In this document: piece by piece, positions 46,530 through 55,587 of the stretch
Layout: each line of letters opens with the position of its first letter
Position numbering within the stretch: position 1 is the stretch's first letter
Origin: Pseudorhodobacter turbinis
GTDB lineage: Bacteria > Pseudomonadota > Alphaproteobacteria > Rhodobacterales > Rhodobacteraceae
Direction: 5' to 3'
Assembly: GCF_005234135.1 (NCBI RefSeq)
Contig: NZ_CP039965.1
Location: forward strand, 1,348,501-1,412,500
DNA: 64,000 bases
Position numbers and translations under genes: made by a program
The notes under the pieces: model-generated
Told to the model about the DNA's origin: nothing
The model's database searches: none
The model's input: the letters and a program-made list of their open reading frames with translations, nothing else

Positions 46530-46826
46530 TACCCCGATCATAGTATCGTTCATCTCGCCGTCCTCTCCACGTTGTGGTTCTTTCACCTTCACTTTTGGCA
46601 CATTAAAATGCCGTCTGGAGAGAGCGGAAACCACCACATCTTACAACAACGACCGGCCGAATATGGGTATCGGTGGGCTTACCCCCAGCGATGAAATTGA
46701 ACCAGCACCAAATGGCTGCGTAGTTCTAGTTGCAAACGCCTCCACAGATGGGGGGATTGGCATCTAACAAGCTGTTGATTATAAAAGATTGCCTCGTCCC
46801 ACCGTCCGCACCATGATCTAATGTAC
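46530..46826 (+). pseudogene. IS3-type transposase C-terminal scrap
   Basis: At about 46638-46705 one frame reads [20 protein letters not shown], matching the C-terminus of OrfB at 39319 ([19 protein letters not shown]). Nothing else of an IS3 is present. The rest of this 297-bp stretch is non-coding. Confidence 0.6.
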
Positions 46827-47750
46827 TCAATCAACTTTTGACGTGCAGTTCCGCTGCATTTTCACAGGCTCGCTCCGGCCTAGTTTGAGAAAATGCGCCA
46901 TATAGGGTTTGGCGGCGTCATCCTCGCGGATAGCGGCATAGAGGCGCTTGGTGATGGGTTGCGGCCCCAGAGGACGGGTCACATAATCGGCGTTAGAGCG
47001 GACATCGCGCAACACCCAATCAGGCAATACCGAGACCCCACGGTTAGACCCGACCAGCATCAAGATCACGGCTGTCAGCTCTACCTGACGGATGCTGCGG
47101 GGCTCAACCTTGGCAGGGGTCAACAGCTCGGTGAAAACATCTAGCTTGTCGCGGGTGACAGGATAGGTGATCAGCATTTGGTCGCGGAAATCTTCGGCCT
47201 CGATCATCGGTTTTTGGGCCAAGGGGTTTTGCGCCGAGGCCACGAACATCGGCTGGTAATCAAACAAGGGGTTAAAGACCACATTGGCCAAGGGGATCGG
47301 GTCCGAGGAGATGACCAGATCAACCTCTTCGCGTTGCAGGGCGGGCATCGCCTCAAAGGCAAGGCCTGCGCGAATGTCTACATCCACCTCGGGCCACGCA
47401 CGGCGAAACAGTTCCAGCACCGGAAACAGCCACTCAAAGCAGGCGTGACATTCAATCGCAATGTGCAGCCGCCCGGACTTGCCTGAACGCAGGCCGCGGA
47501 ATTCCTCCTCCAGTGCCTCGATCTCGGGCAGGATACGATCGGCCAAACGCAGCATTCGCAGGCCGGCCGCCGAAAGTTTGAGCGGCTTGGACCGGCGCAC
47601 GAACAGCTCCACGCCCGCTTGCTCCTCCAGCCCCTTCACCTGATGCGAGAGCGCGGATTGGGTCATGTTCAGCATATCAGCCGCGCGCGCCAGCCCGCCG
47701 GCCTGATGTATGGCGCGGATGGTGCGCAGGTGGCGGAACTCGATGTGCAT
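46827..47750 (-). CDS. metR: LysR-family regulator of methionine synthesis
   Basis: The protein is 307 aa. N-terminal HTH: MHIEFRHLRTIRAIHQAGG, AADMLNMTQSALSHQVKGLE. The effector domain follows from about 90 (GRLHIAIECHACFEWLFPVL). MetR responds to homocysteine. It is divergent from metF with a 93-bp gap. The frame is open far upstream over metF, but the ATG at 47750 is the family start. Confidence 0.92.
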   Translation of the reverse strand: MHIEFRHLRTIRAIHQAGGLARAADMLNMTQSALSHQVKGLEEQAGVELFVRRSKPLKLSAAGLRMLRLADRILPEIEALEEEFRGLRSGKSGRLHIAIECHACFEWLFPVLELFRRAWPEVDVDIRAGLAFEAMPALQREEVDLVISSDPIPLANVVFNPLFDYQPMFVASAQNPLAQKPMIEAEDFRDQMLITYPVTRDKLDVFTELLTPAKVEPRSIRQVELTAVILMLVGSNRGVSVLPDWVLRDVRSNADYVTRPLGPQPITKRLYAAIREDDAAKPYMAHFLKLGRSEPVKMQRNCTSKVD

Positions 47751-47843
47751 TATGCGATCATCCTCATAAACATGATTAGAATTATGAAATTGTCTCACAT
47801 CGCGAAATCGGCGACAAGAGAGGTCAGAGCAGGAGCTTACATT
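47751..47843. promoter_or_regulatory. metR-metF divergent promoter
   Basis: The 93-bp AT-rich gap contains the imperfect dyad ATGATTAGAATTAT, a plausible LysR-type (T-N11-A) site. AGGAG precedes the metF ATG. Confidence 0.5.
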
Positions 47844-48713
47844 ATGTCCAAGACGCCGAACATTTCCTTTGAGTTTTTCCCCCCGCAAACGCTGGATGCG
47901 TCCTTCCGGCTGTGGGATACGGTGCAAACCTTGGCGCCGCTGGCTCCGAAATTCGTATCCGTAACCTATGGTGCCGGCGGGACTACCCGCAAGCTGACGC
48001 ATGAGGCGGTGGGCGCGATTGGCAAGAATTACGGGCTGAACGTGGCTGCACATTTGACTTGTGTGGATGCGACCCGCGCCGAAACCCTTGAAATCGCTGA
48101 TAGTTATTTCGATGCGGGGGTGACGGAAATCGTGGCCCTGCGCGGTGATGCCCCGAAAGGCGCGGAGAAATTCACGCCACACCCCGAAGGCTTTGCCTCT
48201 TCGGTGGAGCTGGTGGAAGCGCTGGCGGCAACCGGAAAATTCAAGGTCCGTGTTGGGGCCTACCCAGAGCCGCACCCGGATTCGGCCGATACCATGGCCG
48301 ATGTGCGGTTCCTCAAGCGCAAGATCGATGCCGGTGCCAGCAGTGCGATGACCCAGTTTTTCTTTGAGGCGGAAACTTTTCTGCGGTTTCGCGATGCCTG
48401 TGCGCGTGAAGGGATCACCGCGCCGATCATTCCGGGCATCTTGCCGATCCAGTCCTGGGCTGGCACCAAGAAGTTCGCGGCCCGCTGCGGCACGAAAGTA
48501 CCCGCTTGGCTGGATGAGGCATTTACTGCCGCAATCCGTGACGGGCGTGAGGAATTGCTGGCAACTGCGCTTTGCACCGAGCTGTGCGATACGCTGATGG
48601 CCGAGGGGGTAGAGGATCTGCATTTCTACACCCTCAACAAGCCGCATCTGACACGTGAAGTTTGTCATGCCTTGGGCGTCAACCCGCAGGTAGGCTTGCA
48701 AAACGTCGCTTGA
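47844..48713 (+). CDS. metF: 5,10-methylenetetrahydrofolate reductase
   Basis: This 289-aa flavoenzyme makes 5-methyl-THF for methionine synthase. It starts MSKTPNISFEFFPPQTLDA and has KFVSVTYGAGGTTR, HLTCVD, VALRGDAPKG and KIDAGASSAMTQFFFEAETF, all MTHFR signatures. The ATG at 47844 follows AGGAG. It is divergent from metR. Confidence 0.96.
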   Translation: MSKTPNISFEFFPPQTLDASFRLWDTVQTLAPLAPKFVSVTYGAGGTTRKLTHEAVGAIGKNYGLNVAAHLTCVDATRAETLEIADSYFDAGVTEIVALRGDAPKGAEKFTPHPEGFASSVELVEALAATGKFKVRVGAYPEPHPDSADTMADVRFLKRKIDAGASSAMTQFFFEAETFLRFRDACAREGITAPIIPGILPIQSWAGTKKFAARCGTKVPAWLDEAFTAAIRDGREELLATALCTELCDTLMAEGVEDLHFYTLNKPHLTREVCHALGVNPQVGLQNVA

Positions 48714-48734
48714 TCTATCTGGTGACAGCCGCCT

Positions 48735-49481
48735 TTACCGGCGTCGGCCCACGCGGGGAATGCCGGATTTGACGGCCTCATAGCGCGCGACGGGATGGGG
48801 GGGCAGGCCATGATTGTGCTGCCAAAAGGCCCTCCCGCCCAGTTTTTGCCAGATGGGGATCATCATCACCAAACCGGCGATAAACCCGCCTGCATGCGCC
48901 CAATAGGCCACGCCACCATCCTCTCCGGGGATGGCGACCCCGTTGAATACTTGCACCCCGAACCACAGGCCCAGCATGATCCATGCCGGAATGGGGATGA
49001 CGCGAAAGAAGATCACAAAGATGATCAGAATATCAACCTTGGCGCGCGGGAATAGCAGCAAATAGCCCCCCATCACCCCCGCAATCGCGCCCGAGGCGCC
49101 CACCATCGGTATGGGCGAGGCGGGATCGGCAATGATCTGCAACGCGGCGGCGGCCAGCCCTGACAAGATGTAGAACCCGAAGAAACGCGCGTGGCCCAGA
49201 ACATCCTCCAGGTTATCGCCGAAAATCCACAAAAACAGCATATTGCCCGCCAGATGCATAAAGCCCGCGTGCAAAAACATCGAGGTGAACAGCCCGTGCA
49301 GGTCTTGCCCCCAAATCACGCGGCGCGGCACAAGCCCCCAATCGACAAACAGTGTCGAAAGCTGCGCATCGGAAGGCATGGCCAGCCAATAGCTTAAAAA
49401 CACACCGATATTCGCCAAAATCAGCGCATAGGTGACATAGGGCGTGCGCCCTGACGGGTTATGGTCGCGGATCGGAAACAT
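48735..49481 (-). CDS. Rhomboid-family intramembrane serine protease
   Basis: This 248-aa polytopic protein has about six helices. It has the rhomboid elements HAGFMHLAGNMLFLWIFG (HxxxN), the nucleophile motif VGASGAIAG (GxSG) and the His in WAHAGGFIAG. It starts MFPIRDHNPSGRTPYVTYAL. Substrates are unknown. It converges on metF. Confidence 0.9.
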   Translation of the reverse strand: MFPIRDHNPSGRTPYVTYALILANIGVFLSYWLAMPSDAQLSTLFVDWGLVPRRVIWGQDLHGLFTSMFLHAGFMHLAGNMLFLWIFGDNLEDVLGHARFFGFYILSGLAAAALQIIADPASPIPMVGASGAIAGVMGGYLLLFPRAKVDILIIFVIFFRVIPIPAWIMLGLWFGVQVFNGVAIPGEDGGVAYWAHAGGFIAGLVMMIPIWQKLGGRAFWQHNHGLPPHPVARYEAVKSGIPRVGRRR

Positions 49482-49545
49482 GGCGCCACGTTTTCCGATC
49501 CGCGTTCAGGGGTCAAGTCCCGTTTACGTGCAAATCGCGCAAAAC

Positions 49546-52500
49546 TCAGGCCTCTCCCATTTCCGCCAAAAGTTGCGCATTCCCGCCCGAGGCGGTGGTG
49601 TCGACGCAAACATGACGTTCCAGCTGCACATGGCCCGCATCCGGAAGGCTGCCGATCAGGGGCAAAATCGCACCGTCGCGCGCAGCAAGGGCGTTGGCAT
49701 AGGCGCGGCCCCTTTCTGCATCACCCCACCAAAGCGCGCCCGCAAAACCTTGCAGATCGCGCAGGGCGTCCGCATCAATATTGCCAGCCTCAACCGCTGT
49801 GCCGCCAAGGGCGCGCACGGCCTCAACCTGTGCCAAAAGCTGCGGGGCGGTCGGCCCAAGGCACAGCAAAGGCGCGCGCGCAAAGGCCGAGAGCCGGTTG
49901 GACTCGCCCGTTGGCCCCGGCAGATCGCGCACATGGATTGGCGTGCGCGATGGCGTCTGCGCCGTGAGGGCGGTTTTCACATCGGCAAGGCGCGTCGTGG
50001 CCTCATTTCCCGCCAAGGGTGGGGGCGCGGGCCGGGTAAAGCGCGCGATGTAATCGGGGCCACCCGCCTTGGGGCCAGTCCCCGAAAGACCCTCGCCGCC
50101 AAAGGGCTGGCTGCCGACAACCGCACCGATCTGGTTGCGGTTCACATAGGTGTTGCCAACGCAAATCTGGCTGACGACCCGCTCCACACGGTCATCGATC
50201 CGACTGTGCAGCCCGAATGTCAGCCCGTAGCCCATTGCGTTCACCTCATCCAGAACGCGGCTCAACCCGCCTGATTTCCACGGCGCGACATGCAGCACCG
50301 GGCCAAAAATTTCATTCGGCATATCAGCGATGGAGTTGACCTTGATCACCGTGGGCGCGATGAAAGTGCCGTCTGATGGCACCTGACCTTCCTTGAGGAC
50401 ACGACCCTCGGCGCGGGCGGCCTCAATATAATCGCGGATACTGGCCTGCGCCTTGGCGTCGATGACGGGGCCGATGTCGGTTGCCAGATCCCAAGGGTTG
50501 CCCGCCTCCAGATCATCCATCGCACCGTATAGCATTTCCAGAATGGTGTCGCGCACATCATCTTGCACATAAAGACAGCGCAACGCCGAACATCGCTGCC
50601 CTGCCGATTGAAAGCTGGAGGCAAGGATGTCGCGCACCGCTTGTTCGGGCAGGGCGGTGCTGTCGACGACCATCGCGTTCAACCCGCCGGTTTCGGCGAT
50701 CAGCGGGGCTGTCGGCTCCAGATGGGCGGCCATGGTGCGGCGAATGCGCAGCGCCGTGGTGGTCGAGCCGGTAAAGCACACACCCGCCACGCGCGGATCG
50801 CTGGTTAGCGCTGTCCCGATAACCGCACCTTCGCCGGGCAGCAGTTGCAGGGCGGTAACCGGCACCCCGGCCTTGTGCAGCAGATCAACGGCAAAGCCTG
50901 CGATCAAACCGGTTTGCTCGGCTGGTTTGGCCAGCACGGCATTGCCCGCAGCCAGTGCCGCCGCGATCTGGCCGGTGAAAATCGCCAGCGGGAAGTTCCA
51001 CGGGCTGATGCAGGTGAAGATGCCGCGCGCGGGGGCAGTTTGCGCCTCGCCCTGATCGGCGTAATAGCGCAGGAAATCGACTGCCTCGCGCAATTCACCA
51101 ACGGCGTCGGACTGGGTCTTGCCAGCCTCTCGGGCCAAAAGCGCAAAGATGGTGCCGAATTCTGCCTCATAAAGGTCGGCGGCGCGGCGCAAGACGGCGG
51201 CACGCTGGGCTGGGGCGGCCTCCCACGGGGTTGCGGCGGTAAGGGCCGTTTGCACATCCGGCATGGCGGCAGGAAGGACATAGCCCACCACCTCGCCGGT
51301 TGCGGGGTTGCGGACCTCATGACGCTGCCCGCCTGCAACGGGGCCGGCCAAAACGGGGCGGGCGTTGAACAGCAGGGTTTCGTGCGGCGCGCGTGCCTGT
51401 GCGATTTCCTCTAGATCTGCGGTAACAGTCAGATCCCACCCCTTGGAGTTGGCGCGATCCCCGAAAAGCGCAGGCCCCGTGATGAGGATCGGGCTCTCAA
51501 CGGGTGTGATCTGTTCCATCTCGGTCAGCGGGCAGGCGGCGACTTCTTCCGGGGGGACGGATTCATCGACGATTTGGTTCACAAAGCTGCTATTGGCCCC
51601 GTTTTCCAGCAAACGTCGCACCAGATAGGCCAGCAAATCACGATGCGCGCCGACGGGGGCATAGATGCGGCAACGTGTGCCTTCACCCTCTAGCACAATA
51701 TCATGCAGGCGTTCGCCCATGCCGTGCAGACGCTGGAACTCAAAGGCGCGCTTGTCGGGGGCCATATCCAGAACTGCCGCCACCGTATGCGCGTTATGTG
51801 TGGCGAATTGCGGGTAAATCCGGTCCGCCATGCCCAAAAGCTTTTTGGCACTTGCGATATAGGACACATCGGTGGCCTGCTTGCGGGTAAAGACCGGAAA
51901 GCTTTCCATGCCCATTACCTGCGCGCGCTTGACCTCGGTATCCCAATAGGCACCTTTGACCAGACGCACCATGATTTTGCGGTCCAACCGCTGGGCAAGA
52001 CCGTAAAGCCAGTCGATCGTGGGGCCTGCGCGCCGCCCGTATGCCTGCACAACAACGCCAAGCCCGTCCCAGCCTTTCAGGGACTTATCGGCCAGAACCG
52101 CCTCAATCACTTGCAATGACAGGGCCAGACGGTCGGCCTCTTCGGCATCAATGTTGAAGCCCAGACCGGCTGCCCTTGCTTGGCCCGCCAGCGCGCGGAC
52201 ACGTGGTACCAGCTCTTCCATCACGCGGTCGCGTTTGGCCACCTCATAGCGGGGATGTAGCGCAGAAAGCTTGACCGAAATGCCGGGGTTCTCGCGGATG
52301 TCCTTGGATTTCGCGGCCTTGGCGATTGCGCTGATCGCGGCCGCATAGGCCAGATGATAGCGGCGGGCATCCTTTTCGGTGCGGGCCGCCTCTCCCAGCA
52401 TGTCATAGGAATAGGTGAAGCCCTTTCCCTCTAGCTCTTGCGCGCGTTTCATCGCGGCCTCGATCGTTTCGCCAAGCACGAACTGCTTGCCCATTTCCCT

Positions 52501-53001
52501 CATAGCGCGGGAAACGGCGGTGCGGATCACCGGTTCCCCCAAACGCTTGACCGCGCCGCGTAAATTCTTGGCAATGCCGGGTTTGCGGTCGTCCAGCACA
52601 CGCCCCGTCAGCATCAAGGCCCAAGTAGAGGCATTGACCAGCGAGGATGCCGAATGGCCCAGATGCTTGCCCCAATCAGAGGGGGCGATCTTATCCTCAA
52701 TCAGCTTGTCAATCGTGTCGGCATCGGGCACGCGGAGCAGCGCCTCGGCCAGACACATCAGCGCGATGCCTTCGTCGGTGGAAAGCCCGTATTCGGCAAG
52801 GAATACCTCCATCAAGCCGGGCTTGGCGCTGGCGCGGATGGCGCGGACCAGATCGGCACCGCTGGCGGCAATGCGCGCGCGATCGTCAGGCGTCAGGCCC
52901 GCCTCGGTGATCAGCTCTTGGACAATGGCTGCCTCGGGGCGCAGGGGGTGGCGGTCAATGATGGTCCAAGCGGTTTCAAGGGTATCACGGGGCATGGGCA
53001 A
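49546..53001 (-). CDS. putA: Bifunctional proline dehydrogenase / P5C dehydrogenase
   Basis: The protein is 1151 aa. It has an N-terminal helical arm, the FAD proline dehydrogenase barrel (about 150-480, including VRLVKGAYWDTEVKRAQ and FATHNAHTV), and the aldehyde dehydrogenase domain (about 570-1030, FTGSTTTALRIR and catalytic SAGQRCSALR). A short C-terminal domain ends at 49546. The N-terminus lacks the ribbon-helix-helix of trifunctional PutA, so regulation falls to the divergent Lrp-type gene. It oxidises proline to glutamate. Confidence 0.95.
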   Translation of the reverse strand: MPMPRDTLETAWTIIDRHPLRPEAAIVQELITEAGLTPDDRARIAASGADLVRAIRASAKPGLMEVFLAEYGLSTDEGIALMCLAEALLRVPDADTIDKLIEDKIAPSDWGKHLGHSASSLVNASTWALMLTGRVLDDRKPGIAKNLRGAVKRLGEPVIRTAVSRAMREMGKQFVLGETIEAAMKRAQELEGKGFTYSYDMLGEAARTEKDARRYHLAYAAAISAIAKAAKSKDIRENPGISVKLSALHPRYEVAKRDRVMEELVPRVRALAGQARAAGLGFNIDAEEADRLALSLQVIEAVLADKSLKGWDGLGVVVQAYGRRAGPTIDWLYGLAQRLDRKIMVRLVKGAYWDTEVKRAQVMGMESFPVFTRKQATDVSYIASAKKLLGMADRIYPQFATHNAHTVAAVLDMAPDKRAFEFQRLHGMGERLHDIVLEGEGTRCRIYAPVGAHRDLLAYLVRRLLENGANSSFVNQIVDESVPPEEVAACPLTEMEQITPVESPILITGPALFGDRANSKGWDLTVTADLEEIAQARAPHETLLFNARPVLAGPVAGGQRHEVRNPATGEVVGYVLPAAMPDVQTALTAATPWEAAPAQRAAVLRRAADLYEAEFGTIFALLAREAGKTQSDAVGELREAVDFLRYYADQGEAQTAPARGIFTCISPWNFPLAIFTGQIAAALAAGNAVLAKPAEQTGLIAGFAVDLLHKAGVPVTALQLLPGEGAVIGTALTSDPRVAGVCFTGSTTTALRIRRTMAAHLEPTAPLIAETGGLNAMVVDSTALPEQAVRDILASSFQSAGQRCSALRCLYVQDDVRDTILEMLYGAMDDLEAGNPWDLATDIGPVIDAKAQASIRDYIEAARAEGRVLKEGQVPSDGTFIAPTVIKVNSIADMPNEIFGPVLHVAPWKSGGLSRVLDEVNAMGYGLTFGLHSRIDDRVERVVSQICVGNTYVNRNQIGAVVGSQPFGGEGLSGTGPKAGGPDYIARFTRPAPPPLAGNEATTRLADVKTALTAQTPSRTPIHVRDLPGPTGESNRLSAFARAPLLCLGPTAPQLLAQVEAVRALGGTAVEAGNIDADALRDLQGFAGALWWGDAERGRAYANALAARDGAILPLIGSLPDAGHVQLERHVCVDTTASGGNAQLLAEMGEA

Positions 53002-53099
53002 GCTCTCCTCTTTGGCGTAATATAGGGCAGAAGCGAAAGCCGTTCGTCCTGATTTACGTCAATTCGAAGCCGTTTTGGCTGATTACGAGGGGTAAAACG
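53002..53099. promoter_or_regulatory. putA-putR divergent promoter
   Basis: This 98-bp gap between divergent starts is the expected PutR binding region. No clear consensus was identified by eye. Confidence 0.45.
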
Positions 53100-53564
53100 A
53101 TGCCGTCAAAACAGATAGAGATGGACCGCTTTGATAAAGCGATTCTGCGGGTGCTATCCGCCGAGGGGCGCATCAGCGCGACCGAGCTTGCGCGCCGCAT
53201 CGGCTTGTCGAAATCCCCGACCCAAGCCCGGTTGAAGCATCTGGAGGATGCAGGTGTCATCACCGGCTACCGCGCGCAGCTGGACCCGATCAAGATGGGC
53301 TTATCTCATGTTGCTTTTGTGGAGGTGCGGCTGTCGGATACCCGCGAATCGGCGTTGCAAGCCTTCAACAAGGCGGTGTTCGCGATCCCGGAGGTGGAGC
53401 AATGCCATATGATGGCCAGCCGCTTTGACTATCTGCTCAAGGTGCGCACTGGCGACATTCAGGAATACCGCCGTGTGCTGGGGGAGCGTATTTCTGCGCT
53501 CCCGCATGTTTCGTCAACCTCGACCCATGTTGCGATGGAATCGGTGAAGGAAAGTGGCGTTTGA
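53100..53564 (+). CDS. putR: Lrp/AsnC-family proline utilisation regulator
   Basis: The protein is 154 aa, starting MPSKQIEMDRFDKAILRVLS. An HTH (TELARRIGLSKSPTQARLKHLE) is followed by a RAM domain (about 70-150). Divergence from putA identifies it as PutR, the proline-responsive activator known from alphaproteobacteria. Confidence 0.9.
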   Translation: MPSKQIEMDRFDKAILRVLSAEGRISATELARRIGLSKSPTQARLKHLEDAGVITGYRAQLDPIKMGLSHVAFVEVRLSDTRESALQAFNKAVFAIPEVEQCHMMASRFDYLLKVRTGDIQEYRRVLGERISALPHVSSTSTHVAMESVKESGV

Positions 53565-53579
53565 TCGGAAGGGCGCGGC

Positions 53580-54368
53580 TTATTCGCCGCGGATCACCTT
53601 GCGGAAACCTTCAAACAGCGGCTCATTGCTGCACAGGATGGTGCCGTTGATCAAAGGGTCATGGCCTTCGCGGACCGCAGACAGCAAACCGCCCGCCTCG
53701 CGCACCAGCACCAGACCGGCAGCGATATCCCAAGGCCGCATACCGCGCGCCCAATAGCCGTCGAAACGACCGGCAGCGACATAAGCCATGTTCAGCGCGG
53801 CCGAACCCCAGCTGCGCACACCAGCCGACACAGGGGCAAGACGCGCAAAATCCTGCAAGCTGGCAGGAAGGGTGGCTTTGCCAATGGCTGGAATCTCGGT
53901 TGCAAAGATGCTTTCCGATAGGCTGCGACGGCCCGAAACCCGCAAACGGCTTTCGTTCATCCAGGCACCGCCACCTTTTTCGGCCCAGAACATCTCGTCC
54001 TTGGCAGCGTCAAAGACAACGCCGGCGATAATCTCGCCCTTATGCTCCAGCGCGATAGAGATCGCCCAATGCGGCAGACCGTGCAAAAAGTTGGTGGTGC
54101 CGTCCAGCGGGTCCACGATCCAGCGGCGGGTAGGGTCCGCGCCTTCGGTTTCGGCGGTTTCCTCGCCAAAGAAACCATAGGTGGGGCGTCCCCCCAACAG
54201 TTCTTCGCGCAGGGTTTTTTCCGCCTCGCGGTCGGCGCGGGTGACAAAATCCCCCGGGCCTTTGGCCGAAACTTGCAGGTTTTCCACTTCGCGGAAATCC
54301 TTGACCAATGCGCGCCCAACTTTGCGCGCGGCTTTCTTCATAAGGTTGAGATTCGCGCTGCCTTGCAT
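53580..54368 (-). CDS. suhB: Inositol monophosphatase family protein
   Basis: The protein is 262 aa. The metal-binding motifs are GEETAE, WIVDPLDGTTNFLHGLPHW and RPWDIAAGLVLV. It is an IMPase/SuhB-type phosphatase, which in bacteria can also act with NusA/NusG on rRNA antitermination. ATG 54368 (MQGSANLNLMKKAARK) matches the family start better than the upstream 54395. It converges on putR. Confidence 0.9.
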   Translation of the reverse strand: MQGSANLNLMKKAARKVGRALVKDFREVENLQVSAKGPGDFVTRADREAEKTLREELLGGRPTYGFFGEETAETEGADPTRRWIVDPLDGTTNFLHGLPHWAISIALEHKGEIIAGVVFDAAKDEMFWAEKGGGAWMNESRLRVSGRRSLSESIFATEIPAIGKATLPASLQDFARLAPVSAGVRSWGSAALNMAYVAAGRFDGYWARGMRPWDIAAGLVLVREAGGLLSAVREGHDPLINGTILCSNEPLFEGFRKVIRGE

Positions 54369-54479
54369 GCCGGGGCTCCATCCGTGTCCGGCCAAAGCCT
54401 ATAGCGGTGAGTGCCCCGGATGCCAAGGGGCTGCTGCCCGTAATCGGCATCCGGAGCGGGCTAATTGCGTGAGGGGTGG

Positions 54480-55022
54480 TTAATGACGCGATAAAATCGC
54501 ATCAGGGCGCAGTTTGGCAAGGCCTTGGGTGATGAAACCGGTCAAAGCGACCTTGATCAGATCGCCGGGCAGATAAACGGCCATAATCCCCGCCGCAGCG
54601 ATCCAGCTTTTGCCCAAAACAAGTGCCATGCCGGTGATTCCGACCCCGTAGAGCACCAGAACACCGCCCAAAAGCGACGCCCCCGCTGCTGCAATGCCAA
54701 TCGGCGCGCGCAATTTTTCCATCAAGAGGCCGGTCAGAAAGGCTGCTATCGGAAAGCCGACCACAAAGCCTACCGTCGGGCCGGAGAACACGCCCAGGCC
54801 GCCGCGTCCGCCGCTGAGCAACGGCAGCCCCAAAGCGACTAACCCGATGAACAAAAGTGCTGCCAACCCGCCCCGCTTCGCGCCTAAAACGGTTCCGCAG
54901 AGCATGACTCCCATGCTTTGTGCGGTGACGGGTACGCCAACGGCCAGTGTGATCTGCGGGACAAGCCCCAGCACCGCGATGAGGGCTGCAAAAAGGGCGA
55001 TATAAGTGACGTTCTTTTCCAT
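54480..55022 (-). CDS. bioY: Biotin transporter substrate-binding protein (ECF S component)
   Basis: This 180-aa protein has about six membrane helices and the BioY motifs VGVPVTAQSMGVMLCG, GRGGLGVFSGPTVGFVVGFP and a C-terminal LPGDLIKVAL. No bioMN genes are adjacent, so it is a solitary BioY or uses a distant energy module. MEKNVTYIAL is the chosen start; ATG 55031 is an alternative. Confidence 0.9.
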   Translation of the reverse strand: MEKNVTYIALFAALIAVLGLVPQITLAVGVPVTAQSMGVMLCGTVLGAKRGGLAALLFIGLVALGLPLLSGGRGGLGVFSGPTVGFVVGFPIAAFLTGLLMEKLRAPIGIAAAGASLLGGVLVLYGVGITGMALVLGKSWIAAAGIMAVYLPGDLIKVALTGFITQGLAKLRPDAILSRH

Positions 55023-55197
55023 GAGATCCATTTTTTGGTCAGGATGCGATGCGCAAGCAGTAGGCAAAACCATGTGCCACGGCAAGGACAGGTTTCAGTT
55101 CGCTTGCCCGAAACGGAGTTGGCCGATTTGATTACGGCTGCTTCGCGGGGAGGTCATCAGGGTTTTCCGTATCGCCGAGGATGGCCCCGCTTTGGGG

Positions 55198-55587
55198 CTA
55201 CAGCCGCAGAAGAACCGCCGCCACATAGCCTGCAATGATGGCAAGCATCAGCCCTACAGCCAAAGAACCGAGGTCCTTTGCGTGTTTGGCCTCTATTGAC
55301 CAATGTGGTGACACGACGTTTGTGAGAACTTCGATGGCGGTGTTGAGCGCCTCAACCATAAGCAACGCCAGATAAAGCGCTGTGAGGATCAGCCATTGCC
55401 GCAGGGATGCGCCGAGAAACAAGAACAGGACCGCGGCCAGAACTGCGGTGCCGCATTCAAGCCGGGCGGCGGTCTCTTGCCACAGGCGCAGGGCCCCATC
55501 ACGCGAATATTTCGCAGCATCAAGAATATGGAGCAGCCCTGCGCGCGGTGTCGGGCGCTGTGGCTTGGGCGGAAAGGAGGCTGTCAT
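55198..55587 (-). CDS. dgkA: Diacylglycerol kinase
   Basis: This 129-aa integral membrane kinase has three helices and the DgkA signature LMVEALNTAIEVLTNVV (catalytic Glu) and IEAKHAKDLGSLAVGL. Its ATG overlaps the eptA stop (TGATG). It phosphorylates the diacylglycerol released when EptA takes phosphoethanolamine from phosphatidylethanolamine, so the pair makes functional sense. Confidence 0.93.
   Translation of the reverse strand: MTASFPPKPQRPTPRAGLLHILDAAKYSRDGALRLWQETAARLECGTAVLAAVLFLFLGASLRQWLILTALYLALLMVEALNTAIEVLTNVVSPHWSIEAKHAKDLGSLAVGLMLAIIAGYVAAVLLRL

Noticed and set aside
46827..48701. 624-codon reading of metR extending over metF
   Set aside because: The upstream 300 codons are antisense to metF; the LysR family start is at 47750.
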